Below, piece after piece: positions 18,301 through 26,210 of a stretch of 64,000 bases of DNA (positions are counted from its first letter, which is position 1; every line of letters begins with the position of its first letter). The stretch is from the NCBI GenBank assembly GCA_017430325.1, contig JAFRNE010000029.1, positions 1 through 64,000 of the forward strand, in the 5' to 3' direction. The notes below the pieces were generated by a model. The model worked only from the letters and a program-made list of their open reading frames with translations, was not told the origin of the DNA and did no database searches. The DNA is from Eubacterium sp. (GTDB lineage: Bacteria > Bacillota > Clostridia > Lachnospirales > Lachnospiraceae). The translations under genes were made by a program, and so were the position numbers.

Positions 18301-18884
18301 AGCTCGATACGATATGGGCAGTCCTCGGTCAGAGGATAGATGTCGATGATACCGCCGCGGACACAGAACTGTCCCTCCGCCTCAACTATCTCTCTGTTCT
18401 CGTAGCCCAGTACTCCCAGCATGTGACGGACCGCATCTATATTTATCTCTTCGCCCTTGGTGAAGCTCATTCCGACGCCGGCGATGTCCTCCATGCGCGG
18501 CATCTTGTCCATAAGACCGTCAACCGTGGTAATGACAACCGTATCCTTGCCCTCGCTGAGCCTTCTGATTATCTCGAGACGTCTCTGAGTCGTGGCATTA
18601 CCATGCACATCGGCATAGTAAAAGAGAGCATCCTTCGCCGGATAAATAAATACATCCCTGGAAAGAAACTTATAATCACTGTAAAGCTTGTCCGCCCTTG
18701 CATCATCGTAGGTTACGATGAGTGAAAAGGGTGCCGGCTGAGCCACACGCAGCTCCTCTTCAAGAAGCGGCAGGGCAGCACGAGTAAGGCCATGAACATA
18801 TAATGGGTATTCCTGGCCTTTAACGCTTTTCTGTATTTTGTTGTAGATCTCAGATTGCCTGAGCGCACCTCTCAAGGTTTCCAT
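15330..18884 (-). CDS. mfd: Transcription-repair coupling factor
   Basis: ATP-dependent translocase that dislodges RNA polymerase stalled at DNA lesions and recruits UvrA. 1184 aa, full length. Visible: the UvrB-like N-terminal region (ATTQRRLEIIRRLSEG), the RNA polymerase interaction domain (GDYVVHERHGIGVYKGIE), the Walker A motif GDVGFGKTE, the DEEQRFGV helicase motif, TATPIPRT, the QLRGRVGR motif VI, and the C-terminal TRCF domain. The start at 18884 follows CGGAGAG. It lies 98 bp downstream of pth and 21 bp upstream of the parvulin-like lipoprotein gene, in the conserved pth-mfd order of Firmicutes. Confidence 0.98.
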   Translation of the reverse strand: METLRGALRQSEIYNKIQKSVKGQEYPLYVHGLTRAALPLLEEELRVAQPAPFSLIVTYDDARADKLYSDYKFLSRDVFIYPAKDALFYYADVHGNATTQRRLEIIRRLSEGKDTVVITTVDGLMDKMPRMEDIAGVGMSFTKGEEINIDAVRHMLGVLGYENREIVEAEGQFCVRGGIIDIYPLTEDCPYRIELFGDEITSIRSFDAESQRSIEEVGSFSIYPASEFVLSEARVARGLRLIQDDYEKEATALKKSFRTEQYARLTRAVQAIKEEIGEFNSTTGLDSLVNYFYDTTVSFLDYFPADTPVFIDEPDKVAERARIYTEEFSMSMDARLSGGYVLSKQADVLYHDKLILEMLMKRHTFMFSEIYATSRFMNFKKSVSFDAKNISSYSSSFEELTKDLAKWRDKDYMVVIASPSATRAKRLAGNLRDNEIPAFFSENRDRVLQPREVMVTVGNIEEGYELTDVKLAVISESDIFSNNKIRKKKRLPKYQGDQINTLDEISVGDYVVHERHGIGVYKGIEKVETDGRIRDYINIDYADGGKLFIPVGQLGVIGKYAGKDSAKPKLNKLGSDRWEKTRSSVKTHVEAVADELIELYAARMSKKGHIYPPDTVWQTEFEELFPYEETPDQLHAIEDTKRDMESDKIMDRLICGDVGFGKTEVAIRAAFKAVQDNRQVAYLVPTTILAQQHFETFSDRMKNYPVNIRMLSRFCTPKEVKETLAGIKNGSVDIVIGTHRLLSKDLVFNRLGLLIIDEEQRFGVKHKEKIKQLKTNVDVLTLTATPIPRTLHMSLIGLRDMSLLSEAPVDRRAIQTYVMEYDREFVKEAINRELARNGQVYYVYNRVENIESITSELRSILPDARIEFAHGKMPERDLETIMHDFINKEIDVLVSTTIIETGLDIPNVNTIIIHDADNFGLSQLYQLRGRVGRSSRNAYAFLMYRRDKMIKEVAEKRLKAIREFTDLGSGYKISVKDLEIRGAGNLLGMDQSGHMEAVGYDLYVKMLNAAIRKKKGEVEVDDFETTIDLPVDAYIPDTYVKVSFLKMELYKRISRVSDGEDADAIKEEALDRFGDMPKPFIRLLRVAILKAEAHKLGMAVVQFRDDEVQYLMKNDARINVDAIPVFLKKMKKMGKTARVISGKLSGFGIRESKLIQDELLSNAEEMVKKIGEELVIKDSPEELS

Positions 18885-18982
18885 GTGCGCACTCTCCGAT
18901 TGATTATATTACTCCACCCGGCGCGGCAGGTATCAGTTGTCCCTGTTCGCCTCGTGGTTATAAATATCTGTTTGTCCTGTAA

Positions 18983-19540
18983 TTAATTATATCTGTTCAT
19001 CGCCTTGTGGATATCATCGGAAATAATGATCTCCACGGCATCTGCAGCATTGTCCACTGCTTCTCGCAGGGCAGAGAGTTCTTCTGCAGGGAAACGACCG
19101 AGCACATAGTCCGCAAGGTCGAATTCCGGCGGCTTGTGGCCTATTCCCACTCTCACTCTGTCAAATACTTCTGTACCAATGTGAGCGATGATGCTCTTGA
19201 TTCCGTTGTGGCCGCCTGCGCTGCCCTTCTCTCTGATCCTTATCCTTCCAACATCAAGGTCGATATCATCATAAATAATGATCAGATCCTCCGGTGTCAG
19301 CTTATAAAATCTTATTATCTCGCCCACAGCCTCGCCACTAAGGTTCATAAAGGTCTGGGGCATGACAAGCATGACCTTCTCGCCGGCTATCACGCCTGTA
19401 CCGATGAGGGCCTTATGCTTTGCTATATTCAGTTTTATATCATGCTTATCGGCCAATCTGTAGATCACGGAGAAACCTGCATTGTGCCTGGTTCCCTCGT
19501 ATTTCTTCGTTGGATTGCCGAGTCCTACTATCACTTTCAT
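18983..19540 (-). CDS. pth: Peptidyl-tRNA hydrolase
   Basis: Releases peptides from peptidyl-tRNA dropped by ribosomes. 185 aa, standard size. Conserved residues are present: VGLGNPTKKYEGTRHNAGF with substrate-binding Asn9 and catalytic His19, FMNLSGEAV, and YDDIDLDVGRIRIREKG. The ribosome binding site before the ATG is weak, but the start lies only 18 bp past the upstream uridylyltransferase gene, so translation is probably coupled. mfd follows. Confidence 0.97.
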   Translation of the reverse strand: MKVIVGLGNPTKKYEGTRHNAGFSVIYRLADKHDIKLNIAKHKALIGTGVIAGEKVMLVMPQTFMNLSGEAVGEIIRFYKLTPEDLIIIYDDIDLDVGRIRIREKGSAGGHNGIKSIIAHIGTEVFDRVRVGIGHKPPEFDLADYVLGRFPAEELSALREAVDNAADAVEIIISDDIHKAMNRYN

Positions 19541-19558
19541 TTGTTTATTTCTACCAAA

Positions 19559-20320
19559 TTATGCTCTTGCTTTGATGATCTTCTCAGCCTCTGCAAGCTG
19601 ATCAACTGTATTTACGCCGAATATCTCGTTTTTATCCTCAACCGGGAAGGCATCAGCCGGAAGGCCGTAGCCCCTAATGATCTCGATGGCATCCGGAAGA
19701 TAGTACTCGCCCTGAGCATTGTCATTCTTGATCTCCCCAAGCGCCTTCTTCAGCGCTGCAGAATTAAATATATACATACCTGAGTTGATCTCAGTGATCT
19801 CTCTTTCCTTATCGGTGCAGTCCTTATGCTCTCTAATCGCAGTAAATACACCATTTTCGTCTCTGATGATCCTTCCATAGCCGGTCGGATCCTCAAATAC
19901 AGCCGAAAGAAGCGTTACTCCGTTACCGCGCTCGCTGTGAGCCTCAGCAAGCCTTCTGATACTCTCACCTGTGATAAGCGGTGTGTCGCCACAGAGAACT
20001 GCCACACTTCCTTCTTCACTTATAAAATCGCCTGCACACTTAACTGCATGGCCCGTTCCCAGCTGCTGATCCTGGAGGGCGAAGCTTATCTTGCCTGAAG
20101 CGATGTCCGCACCGTTCTCCTCCTCAATAACAGCCTTGACCACGTCAGCCTTGTAGCCGACTATCACGCATATTTCCTCAGCACCGGCTGCCTTTGATGC
20201 CTCGATGACATGATGCACCATTGAGCTTCCGTTACATTTGTGGACCACCTTAGGGAGATCCGATTTCATTCTCGTACCTTTTCCTGCCGCAAGGATAACA
20301 ACCTTTAAACTGTCTTTCAT
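19559..20320 (-). CDS. glmU: GlmU-type UDP-GlcNAc pyrophosphorylase domain only
   Basis: Transfers UMP to GlcNAc-1-phosphate for peptidoglycan precursors. The nucleotidyltransferase domain is clear: LAAGKGTRMKSDLPKVVH, DQQLGTGHAV, VLCGDTPL, EINSGMYIF and GVNTVDQLAEAEK. At 253 aa it stops where bifunctional GlmU (about 450 aa) would continue into the left-handed beta-helix acetyltransferase, and pth begins 18 bp later, so that half is absent rather than frameshifted. GlcN-1-P acetylation must come from another gene. The start lies 4 bp after the acyltransferase stop, with AAAGG inside the upstream gene. The symbol refers to the N-terminal function only. Confidence 0.88.
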   Translation of the reverse strand: MKDSLKVVILAAGKGTRMKSDLPKVVHKCNGSSMVHHVIEASKAAGAEEICVIVGYKADVVKAVIEEENGADIASGKISFALQDQQLGTGHAVKCAGDFISEEGSVAVLCGDTPLITGESIRRLAEAHSERGNGVTLLSAVFEDPTGYGRIIRDENGVFTAIREHKDCTDKEREITEINSGMYIFNSAALKKALGEIKNDNAQGEYYLPDAIEIIRGYGLPADAFPVEDKNEIFGVNTVDQLAEAEKIIKARA

Positions 20321-20324
20321 TATA

Positions 20325-21458
20325 TTACCTTTCCTTCTTCTGCCTCTGCTTCTTCTCTATCCAGAGTGCGCCGAAATAGCTTATCAGGAAGATTCCGAGT
20401 GCCAGCAGCATTATCTGGTAAACTGGCAGCTCCTGTGTTCCTTTTATCTTGTATATAATAACATTCGTGCTCATAACAACGAAGAACCAGTGAATGATAT
20501 ATATTCTTGTGATGTTGCGGCTCACGCTGCAGAAGAACTGATTCAGCTTCTTCGGACAGTGTGACGATATAAGGTAATAAACGCCCAGCATACCGATCGC
20601 ACAGACGATATACGAAATGATGTCGAAGAACTCTGCATGATAATATGCATTTTCTTCTTCAACGATAGTCGCACCGCCGGCCATCTTACCGAACTGCATT
20701 TTGGATTCTATCGCAAAGTAGGTCCAGTAGATAACTGCAAGTATCGGAATAAACGGCAGATAGAATTTCTTCTTATCTCTGATCCTGATGAGTATATTTC
20801 CAAATATGTATCCGGCTACCGGAACCAGGAACCAGTTAAGTATCGGGAAGTCCGAAAGCACGTAGCCTGTCGGCGCTTCAGTTCCGATGAAATGTCCCAG
20901 CACTATATTTAAAACGTCATTCTTCAGATCCAGATGCCTGAAGTTCCAGCCTATCAGCGACATTGCCACCGCTATGGCAAGTATCGTCATATCGCTTAGC
21001 TTATTCTTTTTTAGGAATCCCAGCAGCATCAGGGCAAGGCCCGCGAACTGCAGGATATCATTTCCAAATATCTTAAAGAGTATCGGTGAAATATATCTTT
21101 CGTATTCGCCCGTAATAAGATAACCTGTCAGATACGGAATGCCGAAACGCAGGATATTTAACAGGAAACCTGCTATAAACAGTATCAGGCCGCGCTTCAT
21201 CAGATCCTTCGAGCTGGCGTGCTTTGAGTAGATCAGACTGATACCCATAGAAAACATAAATATCGGAGCCCCAAGCGGAGCGCCGATAATTACGTTGAAC
21301 AAAAACGGAATCGGTTTATTTATCGTTTCGGTGGAGCAGCATTCGATAACACAGTGCACAAAGGGCAGACTAATTACCGGTATCGCCCTGGCAAGATCTA
21401 CCTCCTGCTGCCTTCCCAGATTCACTTTATCTCTTTTTATCCATTCGTTATAACTCAT
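20325..21458 (-). CDS. Multi-pass membrane acyltransferase-like protein
   Basis: 377 aa with about ten hydrophobic segments. The N-terminal QQEVDLARAIPVISLPFVH segment and the overall layout resemble DUF1624/heparan-alpha-glucosaminide N-acetyltransferase-like and acyltransferase-3 proteins, which acylate sugars across the membrane. The C-terminal SRNITRIYIIHWFFVV helix fits that group. The start at 21458 (MSYNEW) is chosen because AAGAAGG lies 5 nt before it; it lies one base after the stop of the phosphatase gene, so it is translationally coupled. Its place just before the GlcNAc nucleotidyltransferase gene suggests an envelope-sugar role, but the substrate is unknown. Confidence 0.75.
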   Translation of the reverse strand: MSYNEWIKRDKVNLGRQQEVDLARAIPVISLPFVHCVIECCSTETINKPIPFLFNVIIGAPLGAPIFMFSMGISLIYSKHASSKDLMKRGLILFIAGFLLNILRFGIPYLTGYLITGEYERYISPILFKIFGNDILQFAGLALMLLGFLKKNKLSDMTILAIAVAMSLIGWNFRHLDLKNDVLNIVLGHFIGTEAPTGYVLSDFPILNWFLVPVAGYIFGNILIRIRDKKKFYLPFIPILAVIYWTYFAIESKMQFGKMAGGATIVEEENAYYHAEFFDIISYIVCAIGMLGVYYLISSHCPKKLNQFFCSVSRNITRIYIIHWFFVVMSTNVIIYKIKGTQELPVYQIMLLALGIFLISYFGALWIEKKQRQKKER

Positions 21459-21459
21459 A

Positions 21460-23049
21460 TTAGCCTTCTTTTCTTCCTTCAAATGTAAAGCTGAGCGCAG
21501 TCATATCATCAAACTGCGGCTCTTCGCCTGCAAATTCATATACGGCAGCTGTAACCGTCTTAACAAGATCCTTATCAGACATTTCTTTATGCAAGTTCAG
21601 CTCATTAAGAAGCCTTTCAAATCCAAATCTCTCTCCATCAGGACGCTTTGATTCATTGACACCGTCTGTGTAAAGGAATATCCTGTCACCCGGCTCAAGT
21701 GTCATCTCATATGACTTCTGCTTTGCTCCCGGAATAAATCCGATAGGACAGCCATGTACGGTCTTCTCGATAACATAATCCTGACCCTTCTTCATGATAG
21801 CCGGATAATCATGTCCTGCATTACATACATCTACCTTACCCGTTTCAAGGTCGATTATCGCAAACCAGACAGTAACAAACATACCCTCTGAATTCTTCTC
21901 AACGATCATTTTATCAACATATTCAAGTATTTCGGTAGATGATCCGCCCATGCCGGCTCTCGACTTTATGAGTGTCTTGGCTATGGCCATGAAAAGTGCC
22001 GCTGCTGCTCCCTTGTCGGAAACATCGGCTATCTCAATAACCAGACGCTTATCATCGATCATGTAGAAGTCATAAAAATCACCACCGACCTCCTTGGCAG
22101 GAGTCATCGATGCATAGAGACTGAAGCCCTGTACATCCTGAAGAACATCATTCTCTCCCGGAAGTATACCACGCTGTATCTTGGATGCAAGCTGAAGATC
22201 CGCTCCGATCCTTTCCTTTTCGGCAGCTATGGCTATATTTTCCTTGATGTAACGACGCACGTCGACATTCATCTGATAGAAGGACTCATACAGCTCTTCA
22301 AGCTCGTCTCCCGAACTGATCTTGGTCATCTTGATCTCATCATTATCGAGGTTTTCAACCATCAGCCTTGCTTCTCTGTTAAGAGTATCTATAGGCTTGA
22401 TAAGAATATGGTCAAAATACTTATACAGAAGTCTTCCGATAATGATCGAGATAACAATGATACCGACAACGATCATAATGATGAAGATAATGATCGTCCT
22501 CATTGTATCAGGGAATGAAAGATCCACATCTACCAGAGCAACCGGCTCGCCTGTGCTGTCAAATATAGGATAGAAGCCCGCAAGTATCGTGTCGCCTTCA
22601 TAATCGTATTTGGAAACCTTCTCAGTAGGGTTTTTCCTGAAGGTCTGATCTCTGGTCTCCTTGCCGTTCTCCATATATTCCTCGGTCTTGCCAAGCCATT
22701 TATAAGACGACTCACCTTCCGAAGACATCCAGATATAGACAACCTCATCCTCTAACGGCACAAAAACACAGAAGGTAACGATCTCCGTAACCTTACGTGA
22801 CGAATCAAGATAGGTCAACACTTCATCATAATAATTGTCCGTTTTACCGGTCTCCATATAACCCTTTATAGAGTCGCCATCTATAAACTCTGATGCACTC
22901 TTCAGATATCTGTATACTATCTCCTCATATTCATCCATCCTGTATTTGTAATAGTTATATCCAACCATGAAGCTTACAAACACAATGAGCAGGGCTTCAA
23001 AGAGAAAGAATCCCAGTATTATTTTTTTTCTGAGGCTGCCTTTTTTCAT
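21460..23049 (-). CDS. Membrane-bound RsbU-like PP2C phosphatase with HAMP domain
   Basis: 529 aa signalling protein. Membrane helix 1 (about 12-32), an extracellular sensor region (33-185), helix 2 (about 188-212), a HAMP linker, a short coiled coil (AEKERIGADLQLASKIQ) and a C-terminal SpoIIE/RsbU-type phosphatase domain (YASMTPAKEVGGDFYDFY, IADVSDKGAAAALFMA, CNAGHDYPAI, YTDGVNE, FDDMTALSF) with the metal-binding Asp residues. Such enzymes dephosphorylate anti-anti-sigma (STAS) proteins. The start at 23049 follows GGGAGA. It heads the minus-strand operon running to the parvulin-like gene. A paralogue of the same architecture lies across the divergent gap at 24354-26210. Confidence 0.93.
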   Translation of the reverse strand: MKKGSLRKKIILGFFLFEALLIVFVSFMVGYNYYKYRMDEYEEIVYRYLKSASEFIDGDSIKGYMETGKTDNYYDEVLTYLDSSRKVTEIVTFCVFVPLEDEVVYIWMSSEGESSYKWLGKTEEYMENGKETRDQTFRKNPTEKVSKYDYEGDTILAGFYPIFDSTGEPVALVDVDLSFPDTMRTIIIFIIMIVVGIIVISIIIGRLLYKYFDHILIKPIDTLNREARLMVENLDNDEIKMTKISSGDELEELYESFYQMNVDVRRYIKENIAIAAEKERIGADLQLASKIQRGILPGENDVLQDVQGFSLYASMTPAKEVGGDFYDFYMIDDKRLVIEIADVSDKGAAAALFMAIAKTLIKSRAGMGGSSTEILEYVDKMIVEKNSEGMFVTVWFAIIDLETGKVDVCNAGHDYPAIMKKGQDYVIEKTVHGCPIGFIPGAKQKSYEMTLEPGDRIFLYTDGVNESKRPDGERFGFERLLNELNLHKEMSDKDLVKTVTAAVYEFAGEEPQFDDMTALSFTFEGRKEG

Positions 23050-23178
23050 AATATCTCCCAAAAACACTAAATGTATATAGCTCGTTATATTATATCACAG
23101 TATTAAATTACTAAAAAGAATATTTTAAAATATTTCATTTCCCGGGCCGATTTTTATCAAAATCCGTTTTATATAATG

Positions 23179-23207
23179 TTGAATAAAACCCCTGAATGGA
23201 GTATAAT
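23179..23207 (+). promoter_or_regulatory. Sigma-A type promoter of the DHH phosphoesterase gene
   Basis: TTGAAT (23179-23184), a 17-bp spacer and TATAAT (23202-23207). The leader is about 110 nt. The rest of the 23050-23323 gap is AT-rich and must hold the divergent promoter for the phosphatase operon; a minus-strand TATAAT near 23090 is a candidate -10. Confidence 0.8.
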
Positions 23208-23323
23208 TTAAGTGGTATTTTTATGCGTCTATGATGCAGGATAAATGAGGCTGTCGCAGGGTTTATGCCGCGTGAACAGCTGATAAAATACAGTATTAGG
23301 GTTACAAAAACATGGAGGACAGT

Positions 23324-24262
23324 ATGGAGAAGAAAAGACTTGTTACAAGAAGTGACTTCGATGGTTTAGTTTGCGCTATGCTCCTCAGAGAGCTGGATAT
23401 CATCGGCGATATCAAATTTGTTCATCCTAAGGATGTACAGGATGGCAAGGTGGATATCAGTGAGAATGACATCACTACCAACCTTCCTTTTGATCCGAGA
23501 GTCGGACTTGCCTTCGACCATCACGAAAGCGAGCTTATAAGAAATAAGCGCGAGGATTATGAAGGCAAATATATTATAGACGGTAACGCAAAGTCTGCTG
23601 CCCGCGTTGTATATGATTACTACGGCGGCAAGGAGCGTTTCACAAGAGTTTCAGACGAGATCATGTGGGCTGTTGATAAGGGTGACAGCGCTGATTTCAC
23701 AAAGGAAGAGATACTGAACCCTACCGACTGGGTACTTATGAACTTCCTTATGGATGCACGTACAGGTCTCGGACGTTTCCATGACTTCAGAATATCAAAC
23801 TATGCTCTTATGATGGAGCTTATAGATTACTGTGTTGATCATACTATCGATGATGTACTTAAGCTTCCTGATGTTAAGGAACGAGTTGATCTGTATTTCG
23901 AACAGCAGGAACTCTTCAAGGCTCAGCTTGAGAGGATCACAAAGATCCATGACAAGGTTGCAGTCATCGACCTCAGAAATGAAGAGACGATCTACGCAGG
24001 CAACCGCTTCATGGTTTATGCTATGTATCCTGAAACAGAGCTTTCTGTGCATGTTGCATGGGGCTTCAAGAAGCAGAATACAGCTGTTATGATCGGTAAG
24101 TCTATCATAAACAGAGCTTCTAATTTCGATATCGGCAAGCTCTGCCTCTCTTATGGCGGCGGCGGTCACAGAAATGCAGGAACCTGCCAGCTCGACAATG
24201 ACAAGATCGACGCTGAGCTTCCGATCATCATCGATAAGCTGAACGGAAAGCTTCCGGTGTAA
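23324..24262 (+). CDS. DHH family phosphoesterase (exopolyphosphatase-like)
   Basis: 312 aa. DHH motifs: RSDFDG near the N-terminus, then FDHHESE, a metal-binding Asp in MWAVDKGDSAD, and the DHHA1-type C-terminal glycine-rich motif GGGGHRNAG. Relatives hydrolyse oligoribonucleotides, cyclic dinucleotides or polyphosphate; the substrate cannot be read from the sequence. No membrane segment or PAS/GGDEF-like part is present, so it is not GdpP. The ATG at 23324 has GGAGG 5 nt upstream and is preferred over the ATG at 23312. It is flanked on both sides by PP2C phosphatase genes and ended by a terminator. Confidence 0.9.
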   Translation: MEKKRLVTRSDFDGLVCAMLLRELDIIGDIKFVHPKDVQDGKVDISENDITTNLPFDPRVGLAFDHHESELIRNKREDYEGKYIIDGNAKSAARVVYDYYGGKERFTRVSDEIMWAVDKGDSADFTKEEILNPTDWVLMNFLMDARTGLGRFHDFRISNYALMMELIDYCVDHTIDDVLKLPDVKERVDLYFEQQELFKAQLERITKIHDKVAVIDLRNEETIYAGNRFMVYAMYPETELSVHVAWGFKKQNTAVMIGKSIINRASNFDIGKLCLSYGGGGHRNAGTCQLDNDKIDAELPIIIDKLNGKLPV

Positions 24263-24284
24263 TATATTATCTGATTAAGATTTT

Positions 24285-24317
24285 GGGAGAGATGGTATCT
24301 GATATCATCTCTCTTTT
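24285..24317 (+). terminator. Terminator of the DHH phosphoesterase gene
   Basis: GAGAGATG (24287-24294) pairs with CATCTCTC (24306-24313), followed by TTTT. The next phosphatase gene starts only 37 bp later, so read-through or a promoter inside this region is needed for it. Confidence 0.75.
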
Positions 24318-24353
24318 AAAATTGAGATACATTAAGAAGGAATGAGGGAAAAT

Positions 24354-26210
24354 ATGGGTAAGGAAAAAATTGGGATAAAAAACAAGAGAAATATTCCTCT
24401 TTCATTTAAGCTTGGGCTCTTTCTTGTCGTGGTTATCACCATGGTTTCCATGGTACTGATCAACATCCATTATCATGCCTATAAAAAAGTAACCTATGAT
24501 CAGATATACAGGAATCTGGACTATGTTGATATGACAGATCCGGATACGCTCGACATGCTCACCAGATCCGCAAAGGAAACCTATCTGGTCACACACTTTG
24601 ACGGCTATGCCGAGCTCCACGAGCAGGCTGTTGCCGCGGGTGATAGTTCAGCCCTGGCTCAGTGGCTTAGGAATCATCTGTTACACTACTATACATTAGA
24701 ATATATGTCCAAGGCTCGTAAGGATGAACTCATGGAACAATATATCAAGGAGGCTGTCGATGCAGGTCATGCCGAGGATGAGGTTTATGACTGGATCTCC
24801 TTATATCATGATGATTATTATAGTTACATGGAATCGATTGATTATATTTTCAACGCCTTTATTTATTTGCAGACCCTGGCTGATCTGGAGGATATCACGC
24901 ATATAGGTGTATACATCGAAGAGGGTAACGGCTATCTGCAGCTGATGGATGTTGAATCATCAAATACAATGGAAAAGGACTTCAACGAAGTTCTGGTTTG
25001 CGGTGTTCCCCTCGATGATGTCCCGGCAATAACCTCCTACAACAAAAGCAAGGACGAACATCTTAAAATAAAAACCGCCCGTGGGCACGAGATCGCAAGG
25101 GTTGAACCCCTTGAGATTGACGGCATCGAATACTACTTTGTTTTCTATCATGAAGCAGATAATGCAGTTGAGGGTCAGGCTTCCTTCATCAGAAATGGTG
25201 TATTTTTTGCCTTTGGTATGGCCGCGCTTGCTATCATCATCGGTTTTATCATTCTGCGCCGTATGGTCACAAAGCCGCTGAAGAGTCTTGCTAAAGCTGT
25301 AGATGACTTCTCTCTCGAGGAAGCACATGACGATAAGGCAGCCGTTATCGACCTTCCAATAAAGTCTCGTGACGAGATCGGCACGCTATATAACAATATA
25401 CGTTCCATGGAAACACGTATCATAGATGATGCCGAAAACATCACACATATGAACGCCGAAAAGGAAAGGATAGGCATGGAGCTTGAGCTTGCTGAGAAGA
25501 TACAGAAGAACTCGCTTCCAAGCACCTTCCCTGCCTTCCCGGATCATAAGGAATTCGATCTGTATGCAAGTATGGATCCGGCAAAGGAGGTTGGCGGCGA
25601 CTTCTATGACTTCTACATGATAGATGAGGATCACCTTGCCATGGTAATAGCTGATGTATCCGGCAAGGGCGTTCCTGCCTCCCTCTTCATGATGGTATCT
25701 AAAATACTCATCGAAAATAATGCCATGGCAGAGCTTTCTCCTGCCGAGATAATAAAGAAAACAAACCGCCAGATCTGCAGAAACAATCCTGAGGGAATGT
25801 TTGTAACAGTCTGGCTCGGCATAATAGATCTTCGTAACGGTAAGATGTCGGCCTGCAGTGCCGGTCACGAATATCCATGTATTAAAAACCCTGATGGCAA
25901 TTTCGAGCTGTTTAAGGATAAGCACGGTCTTATGGTTGGTTACGTACCTGAATACAGCTACACAGACTACGAGCTTACTCTCACTCCGGGATCAAAGCTT
26001 TTCGTTTATACGGACGGTGTCCCTGAAGCAACTGATGCTGAAGGTAACAGGTTTGGTACAGACAGACTTATTGCCGCACTACAGGAGTGCGGCAACGAAA
26101 GCCCTGAAAATATAATTCATCATTTGAGTGAACGTGTTGACGGTTTTGTCGAAGATGCCGAAGCATTTGATGATCTTACGATGCTCTGCTTCGAGTTCCT
26201 CGGGAGATGA
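24354..26210 (+). CDS. Membrane-bound RsbU-like PP2C phosphatase with HAMP domain (paralogue 2)
   Basis: 618 aa. Helix 1 at about 20-40, a 225-residue extracellular sensor, helix 2 at about 275-295, a HAMP domain with coiled coil (AEKERIGMELELAEKIQ), and the same phosphatase signatures as its paralogue (YASMDPAKEVGGDFYDFY, IADVSGKGVPASLFMM, CSAGHEYPCI, YTDGVPEATD, FDDLTMLCF). The sensor domains of the two paralogues look unrelated, so they should read different cues. The start at 24354 follows GAGGG; the ATG at 24342 has no room for a ribosome binding site. Its last 91 bp overlap the convergent 759-aa gene. Confidence 0.92.
   Translation: MGKEKIGIKNKRNIPLSFKLGLFLVVVITMVSMVLINIHYHAYKKVTYDQIYRNLDYVDMTDPDTLDMLTRSAKETYLVTHFDGYAELHEQAVAAGDSSALAQWLRNHLLHYYTLEYMSKARKDELMEQYIKEAVDAGHAEDEVYDWISLYHDDYYSYMESIDYIFNAFIYLQTLADLEDITHIGVYIEEGNGYLQLMDVESSNTMEKDFNEVLVCGVPLDDVPAITSYNKSKDEHLKIKTARGHEIARVEPLEIDGIEYYFVFYHEADNAVEGQASFIRNGVFFAFGMAALAIIIGFIILRRMVTKPLKSLAKAVDDFSLEEAHDDKAAVIDLPIKSRDEIGTLYNNIRSMETRIIDDAENITHMNAEKERIGMELELAEKIQKNSLPSTFPAFPDHKEFDLYASMDPAKEVGGDFYDFYMIDEDHLAMVIADVSGKGVPASLFMMVSKILIENNAMAELSPAEIIKKTNRQICRNNPEGMFVTVWLGIIDLRNGKMSACSAGHEYPCIKNPDGNFELFKDKHGLMVGYVPEYSYTDYELTLTPGSKLFVYTDGVPEATDAEGNRFGTDRLIAALQECGNESPENIIHHLSERVDGFVEDAEAFDDLTMLCFEFLGR

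Noticed and set aside
15175..18725. Long plus-strand frames opposite mfd and the parvulin-like gene
   Set aside because: They are shadows of strongly supported minus-strand genes and contain no recognisable protein features.
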